Part shown: positions 1-6,841 of the stretch, one piece after another
Position numbering within the stretch: position 1 is the stretch's first letter
Layout: each line of letters opens with the position of its first letter
DNA from: Spirochaetaceae bacterium
Lineage (GTDB): Bacteria > Spirochaetota > Spirochaetia > Treponematales > Breznakiellaceae
NCBI GenBank assembly: GCA_031279965.1
Contig: JAITHM010000121.1
Location: 1 to 14,081, forward strand
Direction of reading: 5' to 3'
DNA length: 14,081 nt
Translations under genes and position numbers: made by a program
Notes under the pieces: model-generated
The model's database searches: none
The model's input: the letters and a program-made list of their open reading frames with translations, nothing else
Told to the model about the DNA's origin: nothing

Positions 1-1
1 T

Positions 2-1465
2 CAGGTTTAGGGGGGGGTAGCTGTTGGGAGGCGGCTTTTCCGTGGGGCCGCTTAAAAATATATACCGTGTCCAGTGGGTATATAACTCTTGCACACCCGC
101 AGCAAACAAGAAACCTTTGCCCATATCCCAATCATAATCAACGCGCCCCTGCCCGGTGTAAGTTACCGTATCATTCGTGATGAAATCATGCTGATTAAGC
201 CGGTAATCTGCCGGAAACATCGATGCCGGCAGCAGAGGGTACTGGCTTATCATATCGGCAATAAACTGAGGGCTGTTGGTCAAATGCAGATCATCATGCA
301 AATCGCCATAGATCAGCATTTTTGTAAACCCGCTGCCCAGCGTCGTCTTTACTACCATTGATGAACGCGGATTATAGGTTGTGCCGGCAATTAAAAATCC
401 CTGCAGATTATCCCATATAAATGCTGAATTAATATCTTGTGTAATGCCGTTTATCACAAGCTGATTATTATACTCAGCGGCAACGCCGTCACCGCCTATA
501 AATCCATTAAGCGAAAGTTCAAATGCATTGGTAAAACGATAACTGCCGTTAAATGCCGCAACGCGAATGTACGGCGCTGTTGTAATTGCATTGGCATCTT
601 TAAATTCATCAACAACATTTGCAAGCGCCTTTATCAGCGCAAGATACCCGTCCCAATAGGTAACTTTGCCCATCACCATAAAGCCGCCTTTCCGGTTGAT
701 GGGCACAGATACATTAAGATTCAGCGCGCTTGTTGAAATTCCAAGCTCAACTTCAATTTCTGTTGACGAAGGCTTTTTAGAAGTCAATTCCAGCAAACCG
801 GAAATTGTGTGTCCATACCGCGTAGAAAAAATTCCATGCGAAAGTTTAACGCTTTGAATCATGTGCGGATCAAATATAGACATGCCGCCGCCCCAAAAAT
901 AAGGGAAGTCGATGTAAAAACCATCAAACGCGGCAATAAGATCCCCCGGCTCACCACCGCGTATCGAAGGCATTGCGTTAAACATCCCTGAATATCCCAC
1001 GCCTGGCAGAAGCTTAACGGCCGTCATCACATCTTCAATAAACCCAATCTCGGAAGTGCGCGAAAGTTCACGTCCTGCAAGGGCAACACTGCGTCCTGTT
1101 GTTACTTCAGTCCCTTCGTGTTTTTTTTCGGCGGTAAACACAAGCTCTTTGTTTTCAAGAAGACTTTCAATACGCATCGAAACCGTCAGACGCCCTATCC
1201 GTGACGGCGGAATAAGCACCCGCTCCGTCCGGTATCCAGGATAGCTAATACGCACCATGACTGTTTCGGAATCTGGCACAAGAAGCCGCGCGTTTCCTTC
1301 GGCATTGCAGATTATATCGCGGCCATCCCACGTGTAGACGTGCGCCCCTTCCAGCGCCATTTCAAGATCAGCATCCTCGACATGAATGGCAATTTCGCGG
1401 GCGTAAAGAACTGAAAAACTGCCGGATATTAAAAAAAAAGTTATGAGTAAACGGCGAAAAAGCAT
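2..1465 (-). CDS. TonB-dependent outer-membrane receptor, 3' end outside window
   Basis: The frame is open on the minus strand from an ATG at 1465 to the window edge, giving 488 codons; the C-terminal part is missing. Residues 1-22 form a signal peptide (MLFRR, then a hydrophobic core, ending LYA before REIAI). Residues about 25-100 resemble the small beta-sandwich (carboxypeptidase-regulatory or PEGA-like) seen at the N terminus of SusC/Oar-type receptors. Residues about 135-235 are a TonB plug domain: VKLLPGVGYSG, then SIRGGEPGD, DGFYIDFPYFWGG and STRYGHTISGLLEL. The rest looks like outer-membrane barrel strands. The start lies 9 bp after the ComFB stop, so the two are probably cotranscribed. 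No Shine-Dalgarno precedes the ATG; the start is chosen because it gives a complete signal peptide. Substrate cannot be inferred. Homopolymer tracts T9, A8 and C8 (coding-strand sense) lie at codons 9-12, 113-115 and 483-486. The family call is secure from the plug domain; the subfamily is not. Confidence 0.85.
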   Translation of the reverse strand, partial: MLFRRLLITFFLISGSFSVLYAREIAIHVEDADLEMALEGAHVYTWDGRDIICNAEGNARLLVPDSETVMVRISYPGYRTERVLIPPSRIGRLTVSMRIESLLENKELVFTAEKKHEGTEVTTGRSVALAGRELSRTSEIGFIEDVMTAVKLLPGVGYSGMFNAMPSIRGGEPGDLIAAFDGFYIDFPYFWGGGMSIFDPHMIQSVKLSHGIFSTRYGHTISGLLELTSKKPSSTEIEVELGISTSALNLNVSVPINRKGGFMVMGKVTYWDGYLALIKALANVVDEFKDANAITTAPYIRVAAFNGSYRFTNAFELSLNGFIGGDGVAAEYNNQLVINGITQDINSAFIWDNLQGFLIAGTTYNPRSSMVVKTTLGSGFTKMLIYGDLHDDLHLTNSPQFIADMISQYPLLPASMFPADYRLNQHDFITNDTVTYTGQGRVDYDWDMGKGFLFAAGVQELYTHWTRYIFLSGPTEKPPPNSYPPLNL

Positions 1466-1474
1466 AAATGATAA

Positions 1475-2194
1475 TTACGGTTCTATTTCAGGCGGAAACA
1501 TGTATAAACTGGGAAGTTTTAATGTGCGTTCCATCGAAAGCGTGTCAGCAAAAATATGTTCACTGACAACAGGGACTTCAAAAATATGATGCAAAGGTTC
1601 AAAACCATGTGCATCAGCCTGAAGTAAAAATTCAAATACATGCGATTCGTCAACCGTATCTGCGGGAAGACTATCAGGCCAAAAGGTAAAAGTCCCCTCT
1701 GTTTTTGAGTTTAAAAAGCAGGGGTTTTGCCAATTTTTGTTATTCATTTTTAGAAGTTTGCCCTCGTAATAAAGACCAACGCTGATTTCTGCCATTGGCG
1801 CAAAATTCTGCCCATTCAAAACACGGCCAATAATTGCCGGAATATTAAAGACAGGATGTTCAGGCATTGTTTGTACCGTGCTGCTCTCCCCGGCATTTTC
1901 ATGATTATGGTTAGGGCGCCGGTTGTGCGTCACTTTATCAAACGCTTCAAAAATCAGCGCGATTAAATCGGCGCCATTCTGTTGTTTTTCGAACGAAAAA
2001 ATCCCCTCACGCTCCAAGCCCCGGCTTGAAACAAAATAACGCGGCTGAACACGATTTAATACATAACAGGCCACATCCATGCGGCACTGTGCACAAGTAC
2101 AGAGCCCCTGATATACGGGATTCTTCAACATTTCTGCACAGACATTCTCAATCTCCGCATGAACAATGTCTTCCATAATGTTATGAATCTTCAT
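1475..2194 (-). CDS. ComFB-domain protein with uncharacterised C-terminal domain
   Basis: A 239-aa protein. Residues 1 to about 94 match the late-competence ComFB family: N-terminal MEDIVHAEIENV, a cysteine cluster C32-x-C34-x-x-C37 plus C43 (LCTCAQCRMDVACYVLNR), then PRYFVSSRG. Original ComFB is encoded in the Bacillus comF operon; cyanobacterial members have been described as c-di-GMP-binding regulators. Which role applies here is unknown. Residues about 110-239 are an extra domain rich in predicted beta strands (EISVGLYYEGKLLKM, EGTFTFWPD, HVFEFLLQADAHG) that I do not recognise. No signal peptide is visible, so it is probably cytoplasmic. It is the first gene of a likely two-gene operon with the TonB-dependent receptor and is divergent from the EF-G gene. 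No clear Shine-Dalgarno; the first ATG is retained because residue 7 is also Met but starting there would remove conserved-looking sequence. Confidence 0.75.
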   Translation of the reverse strand: MKIHNIMEDIVHAEIENVCAEMLKNPVYQGLCTCAQCRMDVACYVLNRVQPRYFVSSRGLEREGIFSFEKQQNGADLIALIFEAFDKVTHNRRPNHNHENAGESSTVQTMPEHPVFNIPAIIGRVLNGQNFAPMAEISVGLYYEGKLLKMNNKNWQNPCFLNSKTEGTFTFWPDSLPADTVDESHVFEFLLQADAHGFEPLHHIFEVPVVSEHIFADTLSMERTLKLPSLYMFPPEIEP

Positions 2195-2327
2195 GCCGCC
2201 ATCATTGCATAATCAATCCATTTCTTCAAGGGCGGCTCAGACCAGAGCAGATGCGCTAAAAACTGGAAAATAGTTTATTTCAGGCAGAACACTAGCCTCC
2301 GCCCCTTAGATAGGTTAGAATACGTGA
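2195..2327. other. Divergent intergenic region, comFB / EF-G
   Basis: These 133 bp separate two divergent genes and must hold both promoters. On the plus strand a -10-like TAGAAT lies immediately before the EF-G start. On the minus strand I could not find a convincing -35/-10 pair for the ComFB gene. No tRNA, hairpin or riboswitch-like fold was recognised. Confidence 0.6.
2316..2321 (+). promoter_or_regulatory. Candidate -10 element of EF-G gene, leaderless spacing
   Basis: TAGAAT matches TATAAT at 5 of 6 positions. Its last base is 7 nt upstream of the EF-G ATG, so transcription starting at the usual distance would begin at the A of the ATG. No -35 resembling TTGACA is present 16-18 bp upstream, and there is no Shine-Dalgarno at normal spacing. 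Confidence 0.4.
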
Positions 2328-4376
2328 ATGTTGAAACAGATGCGGAATATCGGGATTATGGCGCACATTGATGCCGGCAAGACAACCACCACGGAGCGAA
2401 TTCTCTTTTACACAGGAAAAAGTCATAAAATCGGCGAGGTTGATGACGGTGAAGCCATCATGGATTGGATGGAGCAGGAACAGGAACGGGGTATTACGAT
2501 TCAAAGCGCCGCGACCACGACATACTGGCAGAGGGTGTCGAATGGCAAAACTGAAAAATATCAAATTAACATTATTGATACGCCGGGACACGTTGATTTT
2601 ACCGCGGAAGTTGAGCGGTGCCTTCGTGTGCTGGATGGCGCTGTGGCGATTTTCGATGCGGTACGGGCGGTAGAGCCGCAGACCGAGACTGTCTGGCGGC
2701 AGGCGGAACGGTACCAGGTGCCGGTGATAGGTTATGTCAACAAAATGGACCGTCTTGGCGCGGATTTTTTTGCCGTACTTGACGACATACGCGCAAAACT
2801 CGCTGCCAATCCTGTAGCGATTCAAATTCCCATCGGTAAAGAAAGCGGTTTTGAGGGTGTTATCGACCTTATCGAAATGGTTGAACTGCGCTGGAAGGAC
2901 GGCGAGGGTGAACACATTGAACGTTCAGCTATTAGCCCTGCGTACGCCGCGCTTGCCGTTGCATGGCGCGAGAAACTCATCGACGCACTTTCGGAAACTT
3001 CCGACACGATAACAGAACTTTTTTTGTCAGGCGCAGAACTTCCAGCCGGCACCATTCGCGCCGAACTGCGCAAAGCTGTTCATCTCCGCCGCCTTTTCCC
3101 GCTTTTGACCGGAGCATCACGGCGAAATCTGGGGGTGCAGCCCCTTATCGACGCCATTGTGGACTACCTCCCCGCGCCTGATGAAATTACCCCGCCGTCT
3201 GCACACCACACAAAAAAAGATGAGGATGTGCCCATCCCGTGCGATGTCAAAGGCAATCCGCTGGGGCTCGTATTTAAGATTCAAAATGATCGTGAGGCAG
3301 GGAGTCTTTGCTATTTGCGCATGTATTCGGGAAGTTTTACCGCAGGCTCGTCTTGTTTTAACGTGGGCAAAAAGAAGCGTGAACGGATTAACCGCATACT
3401 TCGCATGCACTCCAACAAGTCTGAACCGCTTGATGCGCTTAGCGCGGGGGATATAGGCGTGATCATCGGGTTTAAACTTGCCCAGACCGGCGACACTATT
3501 GGCACCGAGGGATTTCCCATGGTGCTTGAAAAAATGCAGTTCCCTGAACCGGTCATCTCTGTTTCGATAGAGCCGACAACCATATCTGAGCGGGATAAAC
3601 TTAAAGAAACCCTTGCCGCGCTCGCCCGTGAAGATCCCACGTTTACCACCCGCGAAAACGAAGAAACCGGGCAGATTATTATTTCTGGCATGGGAGAACT
3701 CCATCTTGATGTCCTGGTAACGCGCATGACAAAAGAATACAAGGTGGATGCCCGTGTAGGGAATCCACAGGTAACGTACCGTGAGTCGGTTGAGCACACC
3801 GCGGAACGCTGTGAGCGGTTTTCGCGTATGGCCGCCGGCAAAGAAAACAGCGCGGAGCTTACGCTCCAAGTTGAACCGCTTGAACGCGGTGCAGGTAACC
3901 GGTATGTCTGCACGGTAAAAAATCCGGCGATACCCCAGGCTATTTTTGACGCGATAGAGCGCGGCGTACGCGCTTCGCTTGAGTCTGGCATCGCGCTTGG
4001 GTATCCGTGTATTGATACGGGAGTTACAGTTACCGCGATAGGCTATAATGAGATGACCGGCACGGAAGCGGCGTTCGAAGCGTGTGCGAGCCTGGGCTTC
4101 GATGAGGCGGCGCGTGAGGCTTCTCCGGTACTGCTTGAACCGGTAATGCGAGTTGATGTTACTACACCCGCCGAATTTGTCGGTGATGTAATGAGCCTTG
4201 TTACTCAGCGCGGCGGTCAGGTGCAAAAGATGGAATCCAAAAGCGGCGGCGATGAAGTGACGGTAAGCGCACCAATGGAAAAAATGTTTGGTTTTATGAC
4301 GAGTCTGCGGTCAGTAAGCCAGGGGCGTGCAACATTTTCGATGGAGTTTTCTCATTTTGAAAAGAAGGCACGCTGA
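2328..4376 (+). CDS. fusA: Elongation factor G paralogue (EF-G, spirochaete/mitochondrial-like)
   Basis: A 682-aa translational GTPase, close to the usual EF-G length. G domain motifs are intact: P-loop AHIDAGKTT (residues 12-20), RGITI (54-58), DTPGH with the catalytic-type His88 (84-88), NKMD (138-141) and GAS (262-264). Domain II follows around 300-395, domain III around 405-480 (GMGELHLDVL), domain IV about 481-600, and domain V about 600-682 ending in the EF-G hallmark QGRATFSMEFSHFE. Domain IV is unusual: the loop that is normally GGRGQYG reads AAGKENS (502-508), and the tip loop normally HDVDSSE reads NEMTGTE (574-580), so the translocation-critical tip histidine (His583 in E. coli) is Asn574. 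Spirochaetes are known to carry two EF-Gs, one a translocase and one resembling mitochondrial EF-G2, which acts in ribosome recycling. That this copy is the non-translocase is inference. The next gene begins 2 bp after the stop. Confidence 0.93.
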   Translation: MLKQMRNIGIMAHIDAGKTTTTERILFYTGKSHKIGEVDDGEAIMDWMEQEQERGITIQSAATTTYWQRVSNGKTEKYQINIIDTPGHVDFTAEVERCLRVLDGAVAIFDAVRAVEPQTETVWRQAERYQVPVIGYVNKMDRLGADFFAVLDDIRAKLAANPVAIQIPIGKESGFEGVIDLIEMVELRWKDGEGEHIERSAISPAYAALAVAWREKLIDALSETSDTITELFLSGAELPAGTIRAELRKAVHLRRLFPLLTGASRRNLGVQPLIDAIVDYLPAPDEITPPSAHHTKKDEDVPIPCDVKGNPLGLVFKIQNDREAGSLCYLRMYSGSFTAGSSCFNVGKKKRERINRILRMHSNKSEPLDALSAGDIGVIIGFKLAQTGDTIGTEGFPMVLEKMQFPEPVISVSIEPTTISERDKLKETLAALAREDPTFTTRENEETGQIIISGMGELHLDVLVTRMTKEYKVDARVGNPQVTYRESVEHTAERCERFSRMAAGKENSAELTLQVEPLERGAGNRYVCTVKNPAIPQAIFDAIERGVRASLESGIALGYPCIDTGVTVTAIGYNEMTGTEAAFEACASLGFDEAAREASPVLLEPVMRVDVTTPAEFVGDVMSLVTQRGGQVQKMESKSGGDEVTVSAPMEKMFGFMTSLRSVSQGRATFSMEFSHFEKKAR

Positions 4377-4378
4377 AA

Positions 4379-5899
4379 ATGATATTTTTCACATATCTTT
4401 ATAAATTTATTCTGTCATTGTTTAACCCTGCCGAGCGCATCAAGTTTAAGATGGATTTATTCATGGCACGGGAAATTAAGCGGAACAGGTATCATAAATT
4501 CTATCAGCCGTCTACTAAAGAGGCAACGCCTATTATGGGATATTTTTTTTATGATATATACAAGTGTGTAAGAGCATATCAACGAACGCTTCTTAAAGTA
4601 GAAAAATCTCAGGTCTTAAAAGATATTATATTTCAACGCTATCTTGATGTTCCCGCACAGGAAATTCTTGCAAGCATATCAGAAGAATATATTAAAAAAG
4701 AGGCGGAAACTCTCAGCTTTGAAGAACTTAGCAAGAACATCAACACAAATATTACCCAGGTAGAAACATATTTTAACGAAACATGGTGCATGCAGCCTGA
4801 TACCTGCTACAGGAGCATTATAGAGCTAAGCTGGTTTGTGACGTATGATTATACTGGCGTGCTGCTCCGTTTTGCCGGAAAGGAAATTACGGATACTGCC
4901 GTCAATATTGAACTGAATAGAGTGAAAAGCGCGGGGCTGAGCGAACAGCTTAAAGACTTTCTTGCTGTTGCCGGAATCATCGAAAAAAACAGCGTCTGGG
5001 AGGAAGTTTTTGCGGTGCTTAAACTGTATAATGATGCGTTTCCTGACAGCGAAAGCTGGATAAAACTGTTTCCCCATCTGGCTAAAGTAATAAAGTCGGA
5101 TATTTTAATGCTTATTATCCGGCATACAGATGCAAACCCCGATTGGATACTTGAGTCGCTCCCGTACGCAAAACCATTTGCCGCTGAACATTTGCGTACC
5201 TACATTGAAAAGGCGCGGGAAACGCTTTTTGGCGTTGAACGATCGGTAAAATCTTCTATGATAGAACAGCTTACGAACCGTGTATTTCCAGATACTATTC
5301 CCACCGGAGCAAAGTATTATAATGATGCAGAAAATGAAGTATATATTCAGTCAGGCTACGGATCATTTTCACGAACAAAACAATTTAATTGTTTGCTGTC
5401 GTTTTTTTATATTTACAGTGAAAGCATCCGTGAGCTTACCAATATCATTTTGATTAAAGGATCGTGGATGTCGCGTGAATATTCAGGTGAATTTTCAAAG
5501 TTTATGCATACCGTCAATGATCGTTTTCAGGAGCTTGCTGAGTTTGACCGTTCATTAAGTGAACAAGGTGATCGGGGAATAAAATTACGAACATATTGTT
5601 CTAAGGCAAGCATTGGAAAACGTCACGGTGAATATCTGCGCAAATATCTTGATACTATCAATGTTGAAGCACATGACGTTATTGAAAAAACAATGGCGAC
5701 TATTACGATGCTTCAACAGCAATTACAGTCGCTTGATACTGACCGGCTAAACAGACAGCAAAATTTAATGCGCAACTGGACGGAACTTGAATTTATGCTT
5801 AAAGATACAATGCCTCTTTCTGAGTGTGTCCGCAAACTCACTGACCTTATCGCCCTTGTGCATTATGTCGACAGCATTACTTTTGAGGTTGAGAATTAA
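4379..5899 (+). CDS. Uncharacterised spirochaete-type protein, possibly DUF5312
   Basis: A 506-aa protein of unknown function. It starts 2 bp after the EF-G stop, so it is almost certainly cotranscribed and perhaps translationally coupled; GAAGG lies 10 nt before the ATG, somewhat distant for a ribosome site. Residues 2-15 are hydrophobic and aromatic (IFFTYLYKFILSLF), more like an amphipathic or membrane-associating helix than a cleavable signal peptide. The rest is mostly alpha-helical, with many aromatic and charged residues, and a likely coiled coil at about 430-480 (TMLQQQLQSLDTDRLNRQQN). I see no catalytic motif. The pattern recalls the spirochaete family catalogued as DUF5312, but that name is from memory and should be treated as provisional. 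Its codon use is more AT-rich than EF-G upstream. The last 23 bp overlap the 3' end of xerD on the other strand. Confidence 0.8.
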   Translation: MIFFTYLYKFILSLFNPAERIKFKMDLFMAREIKRNRYHKFYQPSTKEATPIMGYFFYDIYKCVRAYQRTLLKVEKSQVLKDIIFQRYLDVPAQEILASISEEYIKKEAETLSFEELSKNINTNITQVETYFNETWCMQPDTCYRSIIELSWFVTYDYTGVLLRFAGKEITDTAVNIELNRVKSAGLSEQLKDFLAVAGIIEKNSVWEEVFAVLKLYNDAFPDSESWIKLFPHLAKVIKSDILMLIIRHTDANPDWILESLPYAKPFAAEHLRTYIEKARETLFGVERSVKSSMIEQLTNRVFPDTIPTGAKYYNDAENEVYIQSGYGSFSRTKQFNCLLSFFYIYSESIRELTNIILIKGSWMSREYSGEFSKFMHTVNDRFQELAEFDRSLSEQGDRGIKLRTYCSKASIGKRHGEYLRKYLDTINVEAHDVIEKTMATITMLQQQLQSLDTDRLNRQQNLMRNWTELEFMLKDTMPLSECVRKLTDLIALVHYVDSITFEVEN

Positions 5900-6800
5900 C
5901 ATCCGTGCCAAACGCCGGCATAAAATGTTCGTGAGCTTCCCGAAGCCGTGCGTTATCAACATGCGTATAAATTTGTGTTGTGGTAATATCGCTGTGTCCA
6001 AGCAATTCCTGTACCGAACGTAAATCGGCGCCCCCTGCAAGCAGTCCTGTTGCAAAGCTGTGCCGCAGGGTATGAAGCTTGGAACTTGTACCGTTTTTAT
6101 GTGCGTGGATTTTATAGTTTTTCCAGATGCCTTTACGTCCAATACGCCTTCCCAGCCGCGTTAGAAAAAGTGCGCTGCTTCTTCGTCTGGCAAGCAATTC
6201 GGGCCTTCCATGAGCAAGATATGCTTTAAGCGCTGCTTCTGCCGAGGTGCCAAAAGGAACAAGCCGTTCTTTACGGCCTTTGCCAATTACGCGCACGATG
6301 TTTTCATCAAAAAATACATCCTGAAGATCCAGCGCGGCAACTTCCGAAATCCGCAGGCCGGACGAGTAGACAAGTTCAATGAGGGCGCGGTCACGAAGTC
6401 CCGCCGCGGAGGAGGTGTCAATGTTATTGAGCAGGCGGTCAATTTCGTTGCAGGCAAGTGTCGCAGGAAGCCGGTGTTCCCGCCGCGGCGCTTCGAGAAG
6501 GCTTGCCGGATTATCTGCCCGTAATCCAGCTTCGATGGTAAAGCGAAAAAACGAACGCAGTGCGGCGATTGCTTTTGCTGTGGAGCGGGCACTAATGCCG
6601 TCAGCAGCACGGCGGACATCCAGATAGGCCGTTAAAAGTTCTGTACCGGCATCCTCGATGCGGCATCCACTTTCATCAAGATAAGAAAGAAAACGCCGGA
6701 TTTCAGAAAGATATGTTTCCATCGTCTGGCGCGAGACTCGTTCAACCGTTAAAAGGCGCGCACGGTATTGACCCACCGCTGAATTTATCATCGTATTCAT
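5877..6800 (-). CDS. xerD: Tyrosine recombinase XerD-like
   Basis: A 307-aa tyrosine recombinase, the usual Xer length. The N-terminal SAM-like core-binding domain covers about residues 5-95 (RVSRQTMETYLSEIRRFLSYL). The catalytic domain has every key residue: R150 in YSSGLRISE, K174 in GKGRKER, H243-x-x-R246 in HTLRHSFA, H269 in LLGHSDITTTQ, and nucleophile Y278 in IYTHVD. Xer recombinases resolve chromosome dimers at dif with FtsK; XerC versus XerD identity is not certain from sequence alone, and a standalone integrase is less likely because no mobile element surrounds it. Two starts are possible: the ATG at 6800, or the fourth codon (ATG at 6791), which lies 10 bases after a TAAAGT hexamer. 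The gene is divergent from recN and its 3' end overlaps the upstream convergent gene by 23 bp, so no separate terminator is visible. Confidence 0.93.
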   Translation of the reverse strand: MNTMINSAVGQYRARLLTVERVSRQTMETYLSEIRRFLSYLDESGCRIEDAGTELLTAYLDVRRAADGISARSTAKAIAALRSFFRFTIEAGLRADNPASLLEAPRREHRLPATLACNEIDRLLNNIDTSSAAGLRDRALIELVYSSGLRISEVAALDLQDVFFDENIVRVIGKGRKERLVPFGTSAEAALKAYLAHGRPELLARRRSSALFLTRLGRRIGRKGIWKNYKIHAHKNGTSSKLHTLRHSFATGLLAGGADLRSVQELLGHSDITTTQIYTHVDNARLREAHEHFMPAFGTDVNSQPQK

Positions 6801-6803
6801 ACT

Positions 6804-6832
6804 TTATCATCGGGCTAAAATTCAGTTATACT
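6804..6832 (+). promoter_or_regulatory. Candidate recN promoter
   Basis: TTATCA (6804-6809) and TATACT (6827-6832) are separated by 17 bp. TATACT matches the -10 consensus at 5 of 6 positions. Start of transcription would fall around 6839, only about 3 nt before the recN ATG at 6842. The sequence between is pyrimidine-rich and has no Shine-Dalgarno. Confidence 0.5.
6825..6830 (-). promoter_or_regulatory. Candidate -10 element of xerD
   Basis: On the minus strand this reads TATAAC, one mismatch from TATAAT, 24 nt before the ATG at 6800. It overlaps the recN -10 on the opposite strand, so the two divergent genes may share one symmetrical AT-rich core. No good -35 was found. TAAAGT at 6801-6806 is an alternative if the ATG at 6791 is used. 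Confidence 0.3.
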
Positions 6833-6841
6833 TTACCTGTT

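Noticed and set aside
89..1244. Chain of short plus-strand frames
   Set aside because: All are antisense to the continuous TonB-dependent receptor frame, which has a signal peptide and plug domain.
3117..4226. Long minus-strand open frame (369 aa) opposite EF-G
   Set aside because: It lies wholly antisense to an unambiguous EF-G, has no recognisable domain and a composition typical of an antisense reading.
2328..4376. TetM-type ribosomal protection protein instead of EF-G
   Set aside because: Domain V ends with the EF-G hallmark QGRATFSMEFSHFE and domains II-III follow EF-G closely; changed domain IV tips alone do not make it a resistance protein.
5877..6800. Phage or integron integrase rather than Xer
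   Set aside because: Length, full Xer-like sequence and housekeeping neighbours fit Xer; no att sites, cargo or other mobile genes nearby.
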